A DNA stretch of 64,000 nt from Hypomyces perniciosus (Eukaryota > Ascomycota > Sordariomycetes > Hypocreales > Hypocreaceae). Positions 11,399-24,000 of the stretch are shown here, one piece after another (the stretch's first letter is position 1; each line of letters begins with the position of its first letter). The notes beneath the pieces were generated by a model. The model was given only the letters and a program-made list of their open reading frames with translations, was not told where the DNA came from and did not search any database. The stretch is from assembly GCA_008477525.1 (NCBI GenBank), contig SPDT01000006.1, forward strand, positions 1,701,501 to 1,765,500. The letters are read 5' to 3'. Made by a program: the position numbers and the translations under genes.

Positions 11399-11966
11399 CG
11401 CGAAGGGGTTTCTCAAGGCTGATATCGAGCCTGAAGGCGTGTGGAAATAAATGTGGGAAGCTATCCTATGGCCCTTGGCTAGCTATAGAATAACCACGAG
11501 GACATAAGCACAATGGGTTTCAGTTGGCGTCGTTTGATGTGTCTCTCAGGTACTCAATGTTCGGTAAGTTGGTTGTGCATCGTCATCACCGGGGATACCA
11601 GGTTGTGGTGCACATATATTATACCTGGTACCCGTCCTCATTTCTTATCCACTAAACAGCATAGTCTGTCATTAATATTGCCGCTCTGAGCCTAGCGCAC
11701 AGGAGATTTTTCATAAGTCTTGCACATGGAGGATGAAGGCGCACACCCCACTTCCGGGGCAAGAAAGAGTGAGGGGCACACTCAACCCCACCATCTCTCC
11801 CTGACTCACCAAGTCGAAAACCACTTCTTTCAACCTCTCACTGTCAAGAAGTCGATGTTGAGTGAATGCCAGGTGCTCTTGAGTGAAACATAGACTCAAT
11901 TGTGTAGTCGATTTGTGACTTCCCTGGCTCATCAATATACCTTCTAGCGCGAGAGAGGTTGGCATC
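11399..11966. promoter_or_regulatory. Divergent promoter, hymA / isoleucyl-tRNA synthetase
   Basis: 570 bp between two divergent start codons. Contains a GGTACC-flanked stretch near 11615-11632. No conserved regulatory element could be identified by eye. Confidence 0.5.
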
Positions 11967-14900
11967 ATGTCCATTGATTTCCCCAAGGAGGAGGAGGTCA
12001 TCATCGAGCGATGGCGAGCTATCAACGCCTTCCATCGTCAGGTATGTACAACGTGATTTATTTTCTATTTTATTGACGGATTTATTTCTGATGTCGCGTC
12101 ACAGCTAGAATTGTCCGCCGGTCGCCCACATTATACCTTCTATGACGGACCACCGTTCGCCACTGGTTTGCCTCACTATGGACATCTATTGGCGTCCACA
12201 ATCAAGGATATCATTCCTCGTTACTGGTCTATGAAGGGGTATCATGTTGAGCGCAGATTTGGCTGGGATACTCATGGGCTACCGATCGAGCACGAGATTG
12301 ACAAGAAGTTGGGCATCTCTGGGAAAGCCGCTGTGGAGAAGCTGGGAATTGGAAAGTATAACGAGGAATGCCGTTCCATTGTCATGCGCTATGCAGCGGA
12401 ATGGCGTACTACTGTGGAACGTCTAGGACGTTGGATCGACTTCGATAATGACTACAAGGTGAGCATGCCCTTACACCTAGCTGCACTGCCAGGACTGGTC
12501 AATAACGCTGACTGATCCGTTGAGACAATGGACCCCAAGTTTATGGAATCACTGTGGTGGGTCTTCAAACAGCTCGTCGATAAAGGTCAAGTGTACCAAG
12601 GCTACCGTGTAATGCCCTATTCTACGGTGTTGACAACAGCGCTGAGCAACTTTGAGGCCAACCAGAACTATCAAGATGTCACAGATCCTGCCGTTGTTGT
12701 ATCGTTCCCACTTCTGGATGATCCCGAAACCCATCTTTTGGCGTGGACAACAACCCCCTGGACTCTGCCGTCACACACAGGTCTCGCAGCTCACCCCGAC
12801 TTCGAATATATCAAGATTAAAGACGGAAAGTCTGGAAAGACCTACATTATTCTTGAAAATCTATTGGGTACACTATACAAAGACCCCAAAAAGGCCGACT
12901 TCACCGTTATCAGCAAGATCAAGGGAAAGGACATGCTTGGATGGAAGTATCAGCCTTTGTTTGATTACTTCTGGGACGATTTCAAAGACGTCGGATTTCG
13001 GGTCTTGAATGCCACCTATGTGACAGCAGATAGTGGCGTGGGAATCGTTCATCAAGCCCCAGCATTTGGTGAAGATGACTACAACGTGGCTCTTGAGGCC
13101 GGCATCATCAATGAAAACCGTCCGCCCCCAGATCCAGTTGATGACACAGGCCATTTTACTGACCGTGTCCGCGATTTTGCCGGAATGCACGTCAAAGAGG
13201 CCGACAAGCATATCATCAAGTATCTCAAGAATACGGGTCGACTTGTCGTCGAGTCTCAGATCCGGCACTCGTACCCCATGTGCCCACGGTCTGACACGCC
13301 ACTCATTTACAGGGCCGTGCCGTCCTGGTTCATTCGAATTCCGGAGATCATTCCCGACATGCTTAAAAATATCGAAGATTCTCACTGGGTGCCGGCTTTT
13401 GTCAAGGAGCGCCGTTTCGCCAGCTGGATCCAGAACGCTCGCGACTGGAACGTGGGAAGAAATCGCTACTGGGGAACACCAATTCCACTCTGGGTGAGCG
13501 AGGATCTGGAGGAGCGAGTTTGCGTTGGGAGCATTGCCGAATTGCGCGAACTCAGTGGCTACACCGGTGAACTAGAAGATATTCATCGGGACAAGATCGA
13601 CCACATTACTATCCCTAGCAAAATGGGAAAGGGTGTCTTGAGACGTGTTGAAGAAGTGTTTGACTGTTGGTTTGAGTCGGGTAGCATGCCTTACGCCAGC
13701 CAACACTACCCATTCGAGAATGTTGACAAATTCAAGCATTGCTTCCCGGGAGATTTTATTGCCGAAGGCTTGGATCAAACACGGGGTTGGTTCTACACTC
13801 TCCTTGTGCTTGGTACTCACCTGTTCGGCTGCTCGCCATTCAAGAACTGTGTGGTGAACGGCATTGTTCTCGCGGAGGATGGAAAGAAGATGTCGAAACG
13901 GCTAAAGAACTACCCCGACCCGACCATTGTGATGAATAAGTATGGCTCAGACGCTTTGCGACTCTATCTCATCAATTCTCCGGTTGTGCGGGCAGAGCCT
14001 TTGCGATTCAAAGAATCCGGGGTCAAAGAGGTTGTGCAAAAAGTATTATTGCCCCTTTGGAACAGTTATAAGTTCTTCGAGGGCCAAGTTGCCCTCCTCA
14101 AGAAGGTTGAGGGAGTGGATTACATCTGGAATCCGGGAATGGAATCAAACAACAATAATGTGATGGACCGTTGGATCCTGGCGAGTTGCCAAAGCCTATT
14201 GCAGTTCGTTAACGGTGAAATGAAAGGTAGTTCACATCCACTCTTCCTCCCCCATAATCATGGACTTTTGACGCTCCAGAGCTGCCGCTGACATCGATGA
14301 CAGGCTACCGGCTGTATACGGTGGTACCTCGGCTACTCGAGCTCATCGATAACACAACAAACTGGTATATTAGATTCAACCGCCGTCGCCTCAAAGGTGA
14401 GAATGGAGTGGAAGATACCCAGCATGCACTCAACGCTCTTTTTGAGGTCCTCTTTACACTTTGCCGTGGACTTGCCCCTTTTACACCGTTTCTATCAGAC
14501 ACGATATATCTCAAGCTCCTTCAGCACATCCCGAAAGACTTGCAGGGTGAAGACCCTCGAAGTGTACATTTCCTACCCTTCCCCGAGGTGAGGCAAGAGT
14601 TGTTTGATTCTGAAGTTGAACGTAGGGTTTCGAGGATGCAGCGGGTTATTGAACTCGCTCGGGTGTCGCGAGAGCGCAGGAGCATTGGACTCAAAACGCC
14701 GCTCAAAACTTTAGTTGTGATACACTACGACCAACAATACTTGGATGATGTCAAGTCGCTCGAAACGTACATCACAGAGGAGCTCAACGTCCGAGATCTA
14801 GTACTAACAGGGGATGAAGCCAAGTACAATGTTCAATACAGCGTCACTGCTGAGTGGCCAGTATTGGGCAAGAAGCTCAAAAAGGACATGGCGCGGGTCA

Positions 14901-15385
14901 AGAAGGCTCTTCCCACATTGAGCAGTGAACAGGTACAAGGCTATCTACGCGATAAATACATCATGGTGGATGGCATCCGCTTGGAGGAAGGGGACCTTGT
15001 TGTACGCCGAGGTGTTAAGGAGGATGAAACGTCCAAGATGCTTGAGATCAATACGGACAGTGATGTATTGACGATCTTGGATTCGGAGATATACCCCGAA
15101 CTAGCGCAAGAAGGTCTTGCTAGAGAAGTCATCAACCGGGTTCAGCGTCTTCGTAAGAAGGCTGGACTACAACCAACCGACGATGTGAGAATGGAATATC
15201 AGGTTCTGTCGGACCCAGATAGCATTGGACTGGAAAGCGTCTTTGGGTCACAGTCGGCGAGCTTCGAGAAGGTTCTTCGACGGTCAATTGAGAAGCGCCA
15301 GGATGGAGACGTCAGTGAGTTGATTGCAGAGGAGGAGCAAGAGATTCAACAAGCGACATTGCTCCTGCGACTTTTGAGGATTTGA
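11967..15385 (+). CDS. ils1: Cytosolic isoleucyl-tRNA synthetase
   Basis: Class I aminoacyl-tRNA synthetase charging tRNA-Ile in the cytosol. Four exons: 11967-12041, 12105-12458, 12525-14226, 14304-15385; 1070 aa, normal for the fungal cytosolic enzyme. The N-terminus [16 protein letters not shown] has no presequence, which argues against the mitochondrial enzyme. The ATP-binding HIGH motif appears as HYGH at residues 49-52 ([11 protein letters not shown]). KMSKR is at 598-602. The CP1 editing domain lies between them, with [13 protein letters not shown] as [13 protein letters not shown] near residue 210. The anticodon-binding region starts with [20 protein letters not shown] after the last intron. 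The splice joins are all phase-consistent. No frameshift or missing catalytic residue seen. Confidence 0.95.
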
Positions 15386-16376
15386 GTGTCTCGTTTCGAT
15401 GCCCGCGAACTTCTTCAGTCAGGGAGAAACACAAAGGCATGTGGTTCTAGAGATTCTAGATACATAACGCAAAAAAAATGCGGGATCAGAATATCGAAGA
15501 TTATGTTTTCTTCGCAGCTGACTGTTATGTGATTGTGGTGAGACTAGCTCATGAAAGAGAGTGGGAACAGGGAGACACTCACTAGGTAGCAATTTTTGAG
15601 TCTCATGAACTCTTTGACACATTTATCTTTATCGACTATATTATAATCTGCGACAATACATTTCCCATATACCGTGGCCTAGTGAATCAACACCAAGAAG
15701 TCATTTAGGGCTTGATGATGAATACACACCTCTGCTGCGCACTTGGAGGCCGCATTTGCGAGTTTCTGAATGGGACGATTGGTTGCACGGCCCATTTCGA
15801 CTGTGGATGTTCGGGTGGCAGCCGATATGCTCATCCAGGTCCCCTTTGGCTATTCGCTACCGATTATCGGACCACGTTGATGCAGGCCCTTGATGAAGAT
15901 GTGTAGTAATAAAAAAAAGTACGGAGTATGTACAATGGCGGTGTCTTGCTAATGAACATACAGTGCTATTTCCACGGTATATTTTTTCGGCTGCTCCACA
16001 CCGTTAGGTGCTCCATGCTCCAAGTCAGTGCAAATGTACCTACGAGTACCACACCTCATACCACACGCGACGCTATCGAAGCTGCTGCTTTCACACTTGG
16101 CTTGAAAGAGCACGCTCAGCATTGAACTTCATCTTCCTTCCTGTCGCTGTTTCTCATCCTGCAAGCTCATCCGCCCCAGATAGGAGCTATCCATCCCTCT
16201 TGCCGAATTCGAGTTCCTCCCGCCGCGTTCAAAGGAGCCTTGCTATCGAGCCTGGCGCGCGTCGCATTCGTTGGCTATATTGACTATGGATCAATAACAG
16301 ACAAATACTCGCCTCGAGTGAGCATGCAACCAACTTCCTATTTGTGTCTTTTACTTACAAGCTTGAAGTGGCACTC
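15386..16376. other. Intergenic region, isoleucyl-tRNA synthetase to sfi1
   Basis: About 990 bp between two plus-strand genes. Holds one TACGGAGTA at 15920-15928 next to an A-run, and the sfi1 leader. Several short open frames here (15712-16283) show no recognisable protein features. Confidence 0.5.
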
Positions 16377-19300
16377 ATGCAGCCTCAGTATCAGGAAATT
16401 GACACGGTTTCTGTCCCGGACAATGTCCTTTCCGCATCCCCTAGTTTGGCTCCCTCAAGTCAGGAGCCTTACTATTCTAACCATGGTACGACCTCTTCGG
16501 CTCCCTCTGTATATTCTCCTGGCTAAGTTGTTCACCAGATATCGCCATCTTGCATGCTGTCATCACAGCAGCTCAGGAACTGCTCGATCACTCCGCGACG
16601 CCTAAGCCACTACCCGCTGCTGCTCTTTTCAAGGCCTATGACGAAGTCCTTCCTCAGCATGGCATTGATCCAGATTCCGATCACCATCTTTCAACTCTCG
16701 TCTTTCGTGTCGGGGGCGAACAGGGGGATAGCACCCTCTCCCAAAAGTTCCAGGCTATACTTGGCCGGATGGGCATTGTTCTTGAATTCGGCGATAATAC
16801 CACTACGTCTTTGCATAGCCAGCGTTCGCATTCCATATCCCCTGCGCCGTCCCATTCCAGTCGCCCATACATTGCCCAAACAAAGGGTAGCGTGGGAGAC
16901 AATGCATCGTATCAAAGGACTCAGAAGAGTAATATTATCTCCCAACCCGATACCTCAGTATTTGCGACTCTGTCGGCTGAAGCGGTTGATGTTGAGAACG
17001 ATTTCGATAACGAAGGAGAAGGCATAGTCGCGTCTTCCGCGCTTGAGAAATTGCGAAATCTCATAACCCAGCATGCATCAAATCATAACCACGACGACCC
17101 GGTCGTTGAATCTGAACGACCACTCGTTGAACTGGAGGCTGAAGATGTCCTCCCCATTGGAAATAATGGATCTACCAAACATTCGCCAATTCGAGGAGAA
17201 ACAGCAACTCAATACATCCCTCCTCACAACGTGAGACGAGCTACACTTGCTTTGGCGATAGATCGGTGGCGTGATGCCATGAGCCAACAACGCAAATGGA
17301 GGGCTGACAACTTCGCGCCTAACCGAGAAGACGACATGGGCAGTCAAGTGCGAACCCATGACAAGGATGAGGATCCAATCCTAACTGGAGGGAATAACTG
17401 CTCTCATGTTGACGTTCAAACTAACCCAAGCACGGTAACGAGGGTACCCGATATGAACAAAGTCGAAAATAAGAAATATCAGGAGTCGCATGTCGTGCTG
17501 GATGACTTCGGCAAAGAAAGTCCTCATGTGGTACCGCTGGACCAAGGAAACATTACACCGAACAATTCCATAAACACCAAGGTTGATACTTCAGAGCAAA
17601 GACACGAGCAACTACTAAGTCGTGCAGCCCGAGCGAGGGAGATTTACCTCGCGAGTAAGGTGTTTAATCACTGGGCTGACCGAACTGCAACAAGACTAGA
17701 GCGAGAAGGTGTTGCTAGAAGACACATGGTTCGATTTCGCTTTTTCCGAGGATGGAGTCAAGCACCAAGCTCCAGAGCGCCTGTTATCGATCAGCTGAGG
17801 AAAATTACAGCGGTTCAGAAGCTACAGCGTGCTGTTGCATACCAGGAAGAACAGCTCAGTATTGTAGCCTCGGCGATTGCGCAAAGTTATCGCCTGAAGG
17901 TGGCTCTTCGAGTTTTCGAGCAATGGACGCGCCACCTGATGATGAATGTTTCCCGCCAGAGAAGTATTCAGAGGACTAAGAGCAATGTAGTGACGGCATG
18001 GACGTCCCAGGCAACGGAAAATACATCAATTGGACATGCAGTTTTGAAGCGAAAGGGGCACCATGACAAATTAGGCGCATTATCAAAGTGGCGATATCAA
18101 GCACAGTTGAGCGCCAGGCGACTTGGCGCAGCCCGCCAGGTTGGGGCTCTACGTCTTTCATTTGATCATCTCGGAGAGTGGTGGGATCAAGCCGAAGTGA
18201 AGAGACGGGCCTTGGCTTGCCAAGAAAGTTCATTAATGAAAGCAGCTGGGAATGCCTTCGGCATTTGGAATCTTCGAGTACGAGTTCAGGCTTTCCGTTG
18301 GAGGAACGAATATTTGTCCGTAACTCGTACGCTACACAAGTGGCAGGGGACTTCTGTGGAGGATAGATGCAGACAAGACAAAGCCGCCAGAAACTTCGAA
18401 AAGCAGTGCATATCCAAATTTCTGGATGCTCTGGTGCGATCAAACGAAAGCCATGCACAACTAGAGCATCTAGACAGTCGAGCAAGACTTTTTATTGTCG
18501 CGACGCGAGTAATGCCCGTGTTGGACGTGGCTGTGGAAAAGCGCAAGACTCAAGTCAAGGAGACCCTGAGGCGTTACCTCATGATGAGATACACACAAGT
18601 CTCGTCAGCAAGAAAGAAACGCAAATTCTATGGAGTGTTGGATCATTGGAGGGCAATGACAGCTCATATGCACGAGAAGATCGAACTTGCAGCAATCGTC
18701 GAGACAGATCGCGACGCTCTACGACTCCAAAACGCTGTCGCGAAATGGAGAAAGCGTACCCGTGGGGATGCGCGACTTCAACTCATAACCAGCCAATATC
18801 ATAGGCAAGCTTGGCTGGCGACATGGAGGGATTTCACTCAAGAATACGAGCAACAAGACATGCAATGTTGGGAATCGTGGGCAACGGGTAAACAGCGCCA
18901 ATATCTAAAAGAATGGTCCATTTCATCTTTGCAGCGAAGTGGACAGGCCCACACTGCAATTATGGTTCAACAAAAATACTACGGCGAGAAACGCAATCGA
19001 ACTTTTCATCAATGGAGGCAAGCGTCTGGAAATCATAGGGACGCTCCGTTGGGGCTGGATATGCGATTTACACCGAAGCCCGAGTCGTTTGGTGGACACC
19101 GGAACGGCTGGAGGACACTCTCTGCACGTCGGCAGCTTTTAAAAGAGAGTCTGCATGAGCGAGATATTGCAACTGGTCCTGTTGAAACTCCGACCCGGTG
19201 GACCGGGGTGCCGATGTCCATGTCCTTTGCCCTATCATCCCGGCTGATGCCACCAGTGAGAGAAACGGACGAAGAATCAGTTCTTTCCAGCGGCACGGAG

Positions 19301-19819
19301 GAAGCCGACTTACCAAAATCGCCCAAAAAAGCAGGCTTACCCTCTACCACGCCTCGAGCACCGGTGCCGGCGCACCTAGAACTAGATACATTGCCGTCCC
19401 ATGACAGCAAATCAAGGCGGTTCGGCGGTAGCGTGACTATGAGATCAGTGCGTATGAAAGCAGAGTCGCCATCGAAAGGGCCGTCTTCTTATCTCCCTGG
19501 TGTATCAACGCCTCGTTCACGCATGCATCAACCTCGCGATGCGTTTCAGCGGCCCTCCCAAGAAATTGCTCCCAGGCATTCCGGCAAGCCGTCGGAAGGG
19601 ATGCAAGCTCCGGAATCTAAACCAATAGCACCGATCGATTTGAGTAGGTCATCAAGGGTACAACTACGCCATTCAATGTCGGCTGTCACATCCCAACCTC
19701 CTGCCCCCACAAGGGCCGCTGCAGGGTTTCGATCACCGTGGCCCCAACACAACTGGCAACGAGCCCACTCCAAATCCTCGACAATAAGCAGACCAACGAA
19801 ACAAGGGCGGCACAACTAG
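16377..19819 (+). CDS. sfi1: Sfi1-type spindle pole body/centrosome protein
   Basis: Centrin-binding scaffold of the spindle pole body half-bridge. Two exons, 16377-16485 and 16539-19819 (intron 16486-16538, GTACGA...CCAG, branch GGCTAAG); 1129 aa. Residues 35-120 form a conserved-looking N-terminal domain (HAVITAAQELLDHSATPKPL...). From about residue 430 to 900 the protein is a long helix built of repeated units with a Phe/Leu-x-x-W core: VFNHWADR, RFFRGWSQ, VFEQWTRH, VVTAWTSQ, ALSKWRYQ, AFGIWNLR, TLHKWQGT, VLDHWRAM, AVAKWRKR, WLATWRDF, TFHQWRQA. These are the centrin-binding repeats of Sfi1; I count at least eleven, usual for fungi. The C-terminal 230 residues are Ser/Pro-rich and probably regulatory. 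No frameshift is seen across the long exon. Confidence 0.9.
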
Positions 19820-20552
19820 TGTCGAAGACTTGACGTTGAGGAAGACTGTTCACTGTATGGGCCATGATTTGATATGCTCATGCAATTGTATCATGGGATC
19901 CGGACGCATAACGTGACCAAATTAGCTACATATCCACATATCTGTGGAAGAGGATGTTATTACAAGGTGATGTATAAAGTGCATTCTAAATCGTGTATTC
20001 CGGATAGGAAGTTTGGCGAGGGCATTCAAATGTACCTAGGTAGGCCGGTTGCCGAGAAAACAGGTAGATATGTACTATGAAGTAACTACCTTTGTTTTCA
20101 AGTCTTCATGAATTCTACTTAGTAAGTACCTAGGGGTCCCCGATTCTGGTTGCCGAGTATGTGCCATCTGTAGGTACTTCGTAGATGCGTACTATTAATA
20201 CTACTATCTACCAGGTACCAGATAGGCAAGTAGTAGGTGCCTGCAGTACCTCTTCGTACTATAGCGTTTTATCCCTTAATGAGCGTGCTTTAGTAGTAGA
20301 GTAGTAATTGACCTCGCACCCTACTTTGAACTGTTGACTGTCATCCCATCTTCGCCGTGCAACAGTGGTTTACGGAAATGACAAGGCATTTTGGAGCCTA
20401 ATACTCCGTACTCCGTATCTACCTACTATTATTAGTAGACAATTGGGGAACAAAGTTCCGCACACTTTTCTTAAGAGTTACTAAGTAGGTCAGTTGCCGA
20501 AGGGCGCGGATCTTTCTGACATCCACTGAAGACACTAATATACCTAATTATA

Positions 20553-20631
20553 CAGTGGGGAGAAGAGAGTTTCGGTAACTTTTATAAGGCAACTCTATAC
20601 AAAATTTACCGAAACTTTTTGCGTGGCACTA
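20553..20631. repeat. Short imperfect inverted repeat, possible MITE remnant
   Basis: Perfect 11-bp arms AGTTTCGGTAA (20568-20578) and TTACCGAAACT (20606-20616), extending imperfectly outward to CAGTGGGG on the left and GTGGCACTA on the right. The outer ends lie next to TA dinucleotides, which would suit a Tc1/mariner-type TA duplication. A simple regulatory hairpin is the alternative. Confidence 0.55.
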
Positions 20632-20654
20632 TATTAGCTGTACAATAGTATAGG

Positions 20655-20718
20655 CTATAGTAGTAGTAGTAGTACTAGGTAGTATTAGTAGTATTAGTAG
20701 TAGTACTACTACTACCTG
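20655..20718. repeat. GTA/TAC microsatellite with a palindromic centre
   Basis: Runs of TAG and TAT-TAG triplets followed by ACT triplets; the middle, near 20696-20715, reads the same on both strands (GTAGTAGTACTACTAC). Confidence 0.85.
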
Positions 20719-21019
20719 TAGTATCTTTAGGTGCTAAGTCCTGGTACGGAGTACTTTATACTTAGTATGTATACCGCTCCAGCGTACCAATGTACCTCTA
20801 CTCGTAGTTAGAGGTACCTTGGTACCTGTAGTACTACTAAGGTAGTACTAAGGTTAGTAGTACCCTTGAGGAGCGTCTGTACAAATCTACCTCCCGGAGT
20901 AAATTATGACGCGTGCCGGCGCTCTTATTGATGCATGCACGTCATTTCCATGGACGATTCGTGAACGAGCTTCGCAGCCCATTCTCAGCAATGTGCACGA
21001 TCCATATTGTCTTGGTAGT

Positions 21020-24000
21020 ATGAGCGCCGTCCTGCCTGGCAAGCCGCAGTCAAGGCTCCAAGGTCTGACTACAAGCTTCTGGAACAACCTCAATATCAAT
21101 GTGAGCTCGGTACAAACACGACACATCACAGTTCTTCACTAACATCTCCCGACTGTAGGCCTACATCAGTGGTAATGCCTTCACCATCCTCAATGGATCG
21201 CGAACACTACTTCAAACTATATACGACGAGGACGAACAACCATTGCAGGCCATAGCCATCGACGAGGGCACAGGGAAAATTGCGACGGGTACTGTCACTC
21301 AAGTTCGGGTCTACAAGCCACTAGGATTGCGAGAGGACGCATTAAAGGTTCCCTTTCCCGACGATTCTACAAAATATGATATAACAGCTCACATTTCATT
21401 AGTGGGCCTTGGAATTGTCCGTTGACATCTCGCATCATAACGCAAAGACATTCTGTGCGTTATCCTGGGGCAGTTCAGAGGAGCTTCTGGTCGCCGGGGA
21501 TTTTCTGGCTCTATTTCGCACAAAGGGAAAGCCAATATGCTCTTGGGAGGAAAAACTTCCCAATCCCGCAAAGTCGGCCGCACTTTCGTTCGACTCGGCC
21601 TATGTCGCTTCGATTTCTCACCATGATCGGCTGGCCAAAGTCTGGCGCCGACTGACATATGGTCCTGACGAAGTTCTCTTTGACCTATCATATCTCTGCC
21701 ACCCTGATATTGTAACTGCCATCAGGTGGCGCAAGCCATTTCATCTCGAGCAAACAGCTGATAATGTGTTGTATACTTTCTGCCTTGATGGGTGTGTACG
21801 CGTTTGGACTCCAGTCGACACGCCCAATGGCTGGCAATGGCAGCTTTGGGGTAAAATCAACCTCAGCGAGTCCTTCAACGGAAACCCTATTGCCAAGGGC
21901 CCATGGTTTGTTTGTATTATTGATGGGCGTGACTTCACGGCCTCAGTGGAGAGAGCTGTTAAGGAGCGCATGGCGGATGACCAAAGCACTGACGATGTTG
22001 CTTTGGACCATCTGGTGGCCGTCGCAAATCGGAACCCAGAGATTTGTCTTGCTATGAATAGCTCCGGATTCCTCTCGGCTTGGGCCCTCGAAAATATTGG
22101 CACCAACATTGGCAATAGCTCCCAGATCTTCAACATTGCACAAGTCAGCTCACGGCGCCTGGAACGCTTTGGGGGTTTTATAAAGCCATCCAACTCTGCG
22201 CATGTGGAAATACAGACCTATTGCGACCGGCAGAGTGGACAGCTCCAAATCTTGCTTCATTCTTTTGATGGCAGAGTAGGCATTTTCTCCAGCAACGCTG
22301 CGGATTTGTTTGATCCCACTACCAATGACAAACGACTCCTACTACACACCATCTGGTCAGGGCATTCGGCCTCCATCAGAAAAATAATCCGCAATTTCAG
22401 CGGTCGGGCTGTAGTGTCGAGAACACGGAATGGTGAAACTATAGTGTGGAGTCATATGTCAAGGAATTTAGGGACCACTCCATTTGGTTCTCTTGGTTTG
22501 ACCCGTCGCAGCATCATCCCTCAGGAAGGTCATATTCATCGTATATGTGTCCTCCGAAAAGGCCGCTTTGTTGTGTTTCTCCGTGATCAGAGCGTCTCAC
22601 TTTGGGACTGCCGCTCTGAAACGGGAACTCCTCTTGCGCAGTGTCTTTATGAGATTTCGGGGAAGCCCTTATGCCTTATTATTTTGCCTCGTCCACAAGC
22701 CTCAAATTACACGACGGCTCACATTGCTACTGTGACATCTGAGCGACATGGGATTGTATGGGAGGTCAGTCTCCCTCGTTACTTCGAGGATTCTGAGACC
22801 ATAGGGGGTGCCAGCATCCGAGAGTTCTGTCGGTTCGAATTAGAGGACGTTGAGGATTTAAAATACGTCCTTCCCGTCGACCCCGCAGGATCTGTCCCTG
22901 TAGTGTCTGGGTTTCTTGATGTTTTTGCTCGCGATATTGCTTTGTCGTACACCAATTCCGGCAGAGTGGACTTCTGGACGGCTCGCGTGGATTTAGAGCA
23001 CCGAAGCGTCGGTTGGTTATCAACATGTTGCACAGAAACCGGCCTTTCTAACCCAGCATTGGCCAGTGGCAGCATGCTGAAGAAGGTGGCATTGGTTAAC
23101 TCCTCAAGGTCACAGCTTACCATTTGGGATATTGGTGGGTCTCGTCTCGAGTTTGAGGAAGATTACAAGATGCAGGATGCTATACAAGACCTTGATTGGA
23201 CATCGACGCCAGACGCTCAATCCATCTTGGCTGTGGGGTTTCAATATCGCGTTGTCTTACTTTCCCAAATGCGATTCGATTATCTAAATAAAGGTCCAGC
23301 CTGGGCACCAATCCGAGAGATAAGCATTCGTGAACTCACACCACACCCCATTGGAGATTCGACGTGGTTGGGTGATGGCCACCTAGTCATCGGTGCTGGC
23401 AATCAATTGTTTGTTTATGGTCGCCGTGTTGGCAGTTCTGACTCCCTCACTGCCGACCTAAGACTTCCGCATCGCAAAGACGGTACTTGGGATCTCTTTG
23501 AGGCAGTACAGAGGTTCAATGGTCCCGTCCCCGTGTTTCATCCTCAGTTTCTAAGCCAGTGCATTCTCGCCGGAAAAAGTGGTCTGGTTCGACGAATCCT
23601 TGTAGGACTGCACCGAGCATTGAAATATCTTGTTCCAGGCGAGTCAGTAGATGATTATCTTGGGTTGGATCTGGAGGAGTTTTACATACCAACGGCTGTG
23701 CGTTATCCTCCCCCTCGGGCAGTACATCCAGCTGACATGGACTGTAGAGAACCCAAAGTCGGGCACAAGACAAGATGGCGGGTTTCTACTTGGACGGCGA
23801 CCACAGGGACGATGAAGATATATTCACCCATGAAATTGCTGCTTCAATCAATCAGAAGCTTACCAAATTGGGGATCCCCCAACTTTCCGGCCACGAGCAG
23901 ATCCAGTTAATGGACATGATCGAATGTGTAGCTCTGGTGGAGCAGCAACGTCGCTCCATGGATGAAAACGGAGCCCGTTTCATGCTTTTTTCCCGTCAGC

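Larger units (their letters stand above)
19820..21019. other. Intergenic region rich in GTA/TAC words, sfi1 to rav1
   Basis: 1.2 kb, compositionally odd for this euchromatic part. It has many TAGTA, GTACC, CCTAGG and TACGGAGTA words. TACTCCGTA appears twice with a two-base overlap at 20402-20417 and TACGGAGTA at 20745-20753. It also contains the GTA microsatellite and the small inverted repeat listed separately. No gene supported; the in-frame extension of rav1 upstream to 20906 is discussed under that gene. Confidence 0.6.

Noticed and set aside
23722..23750. 26-nt intron in rav1 (GTACAT...TGTAG)
   Set aside because: Too short to splice; the 50-nt intron from 23698 uses the same acceptor, has a branch site and restores the frame.
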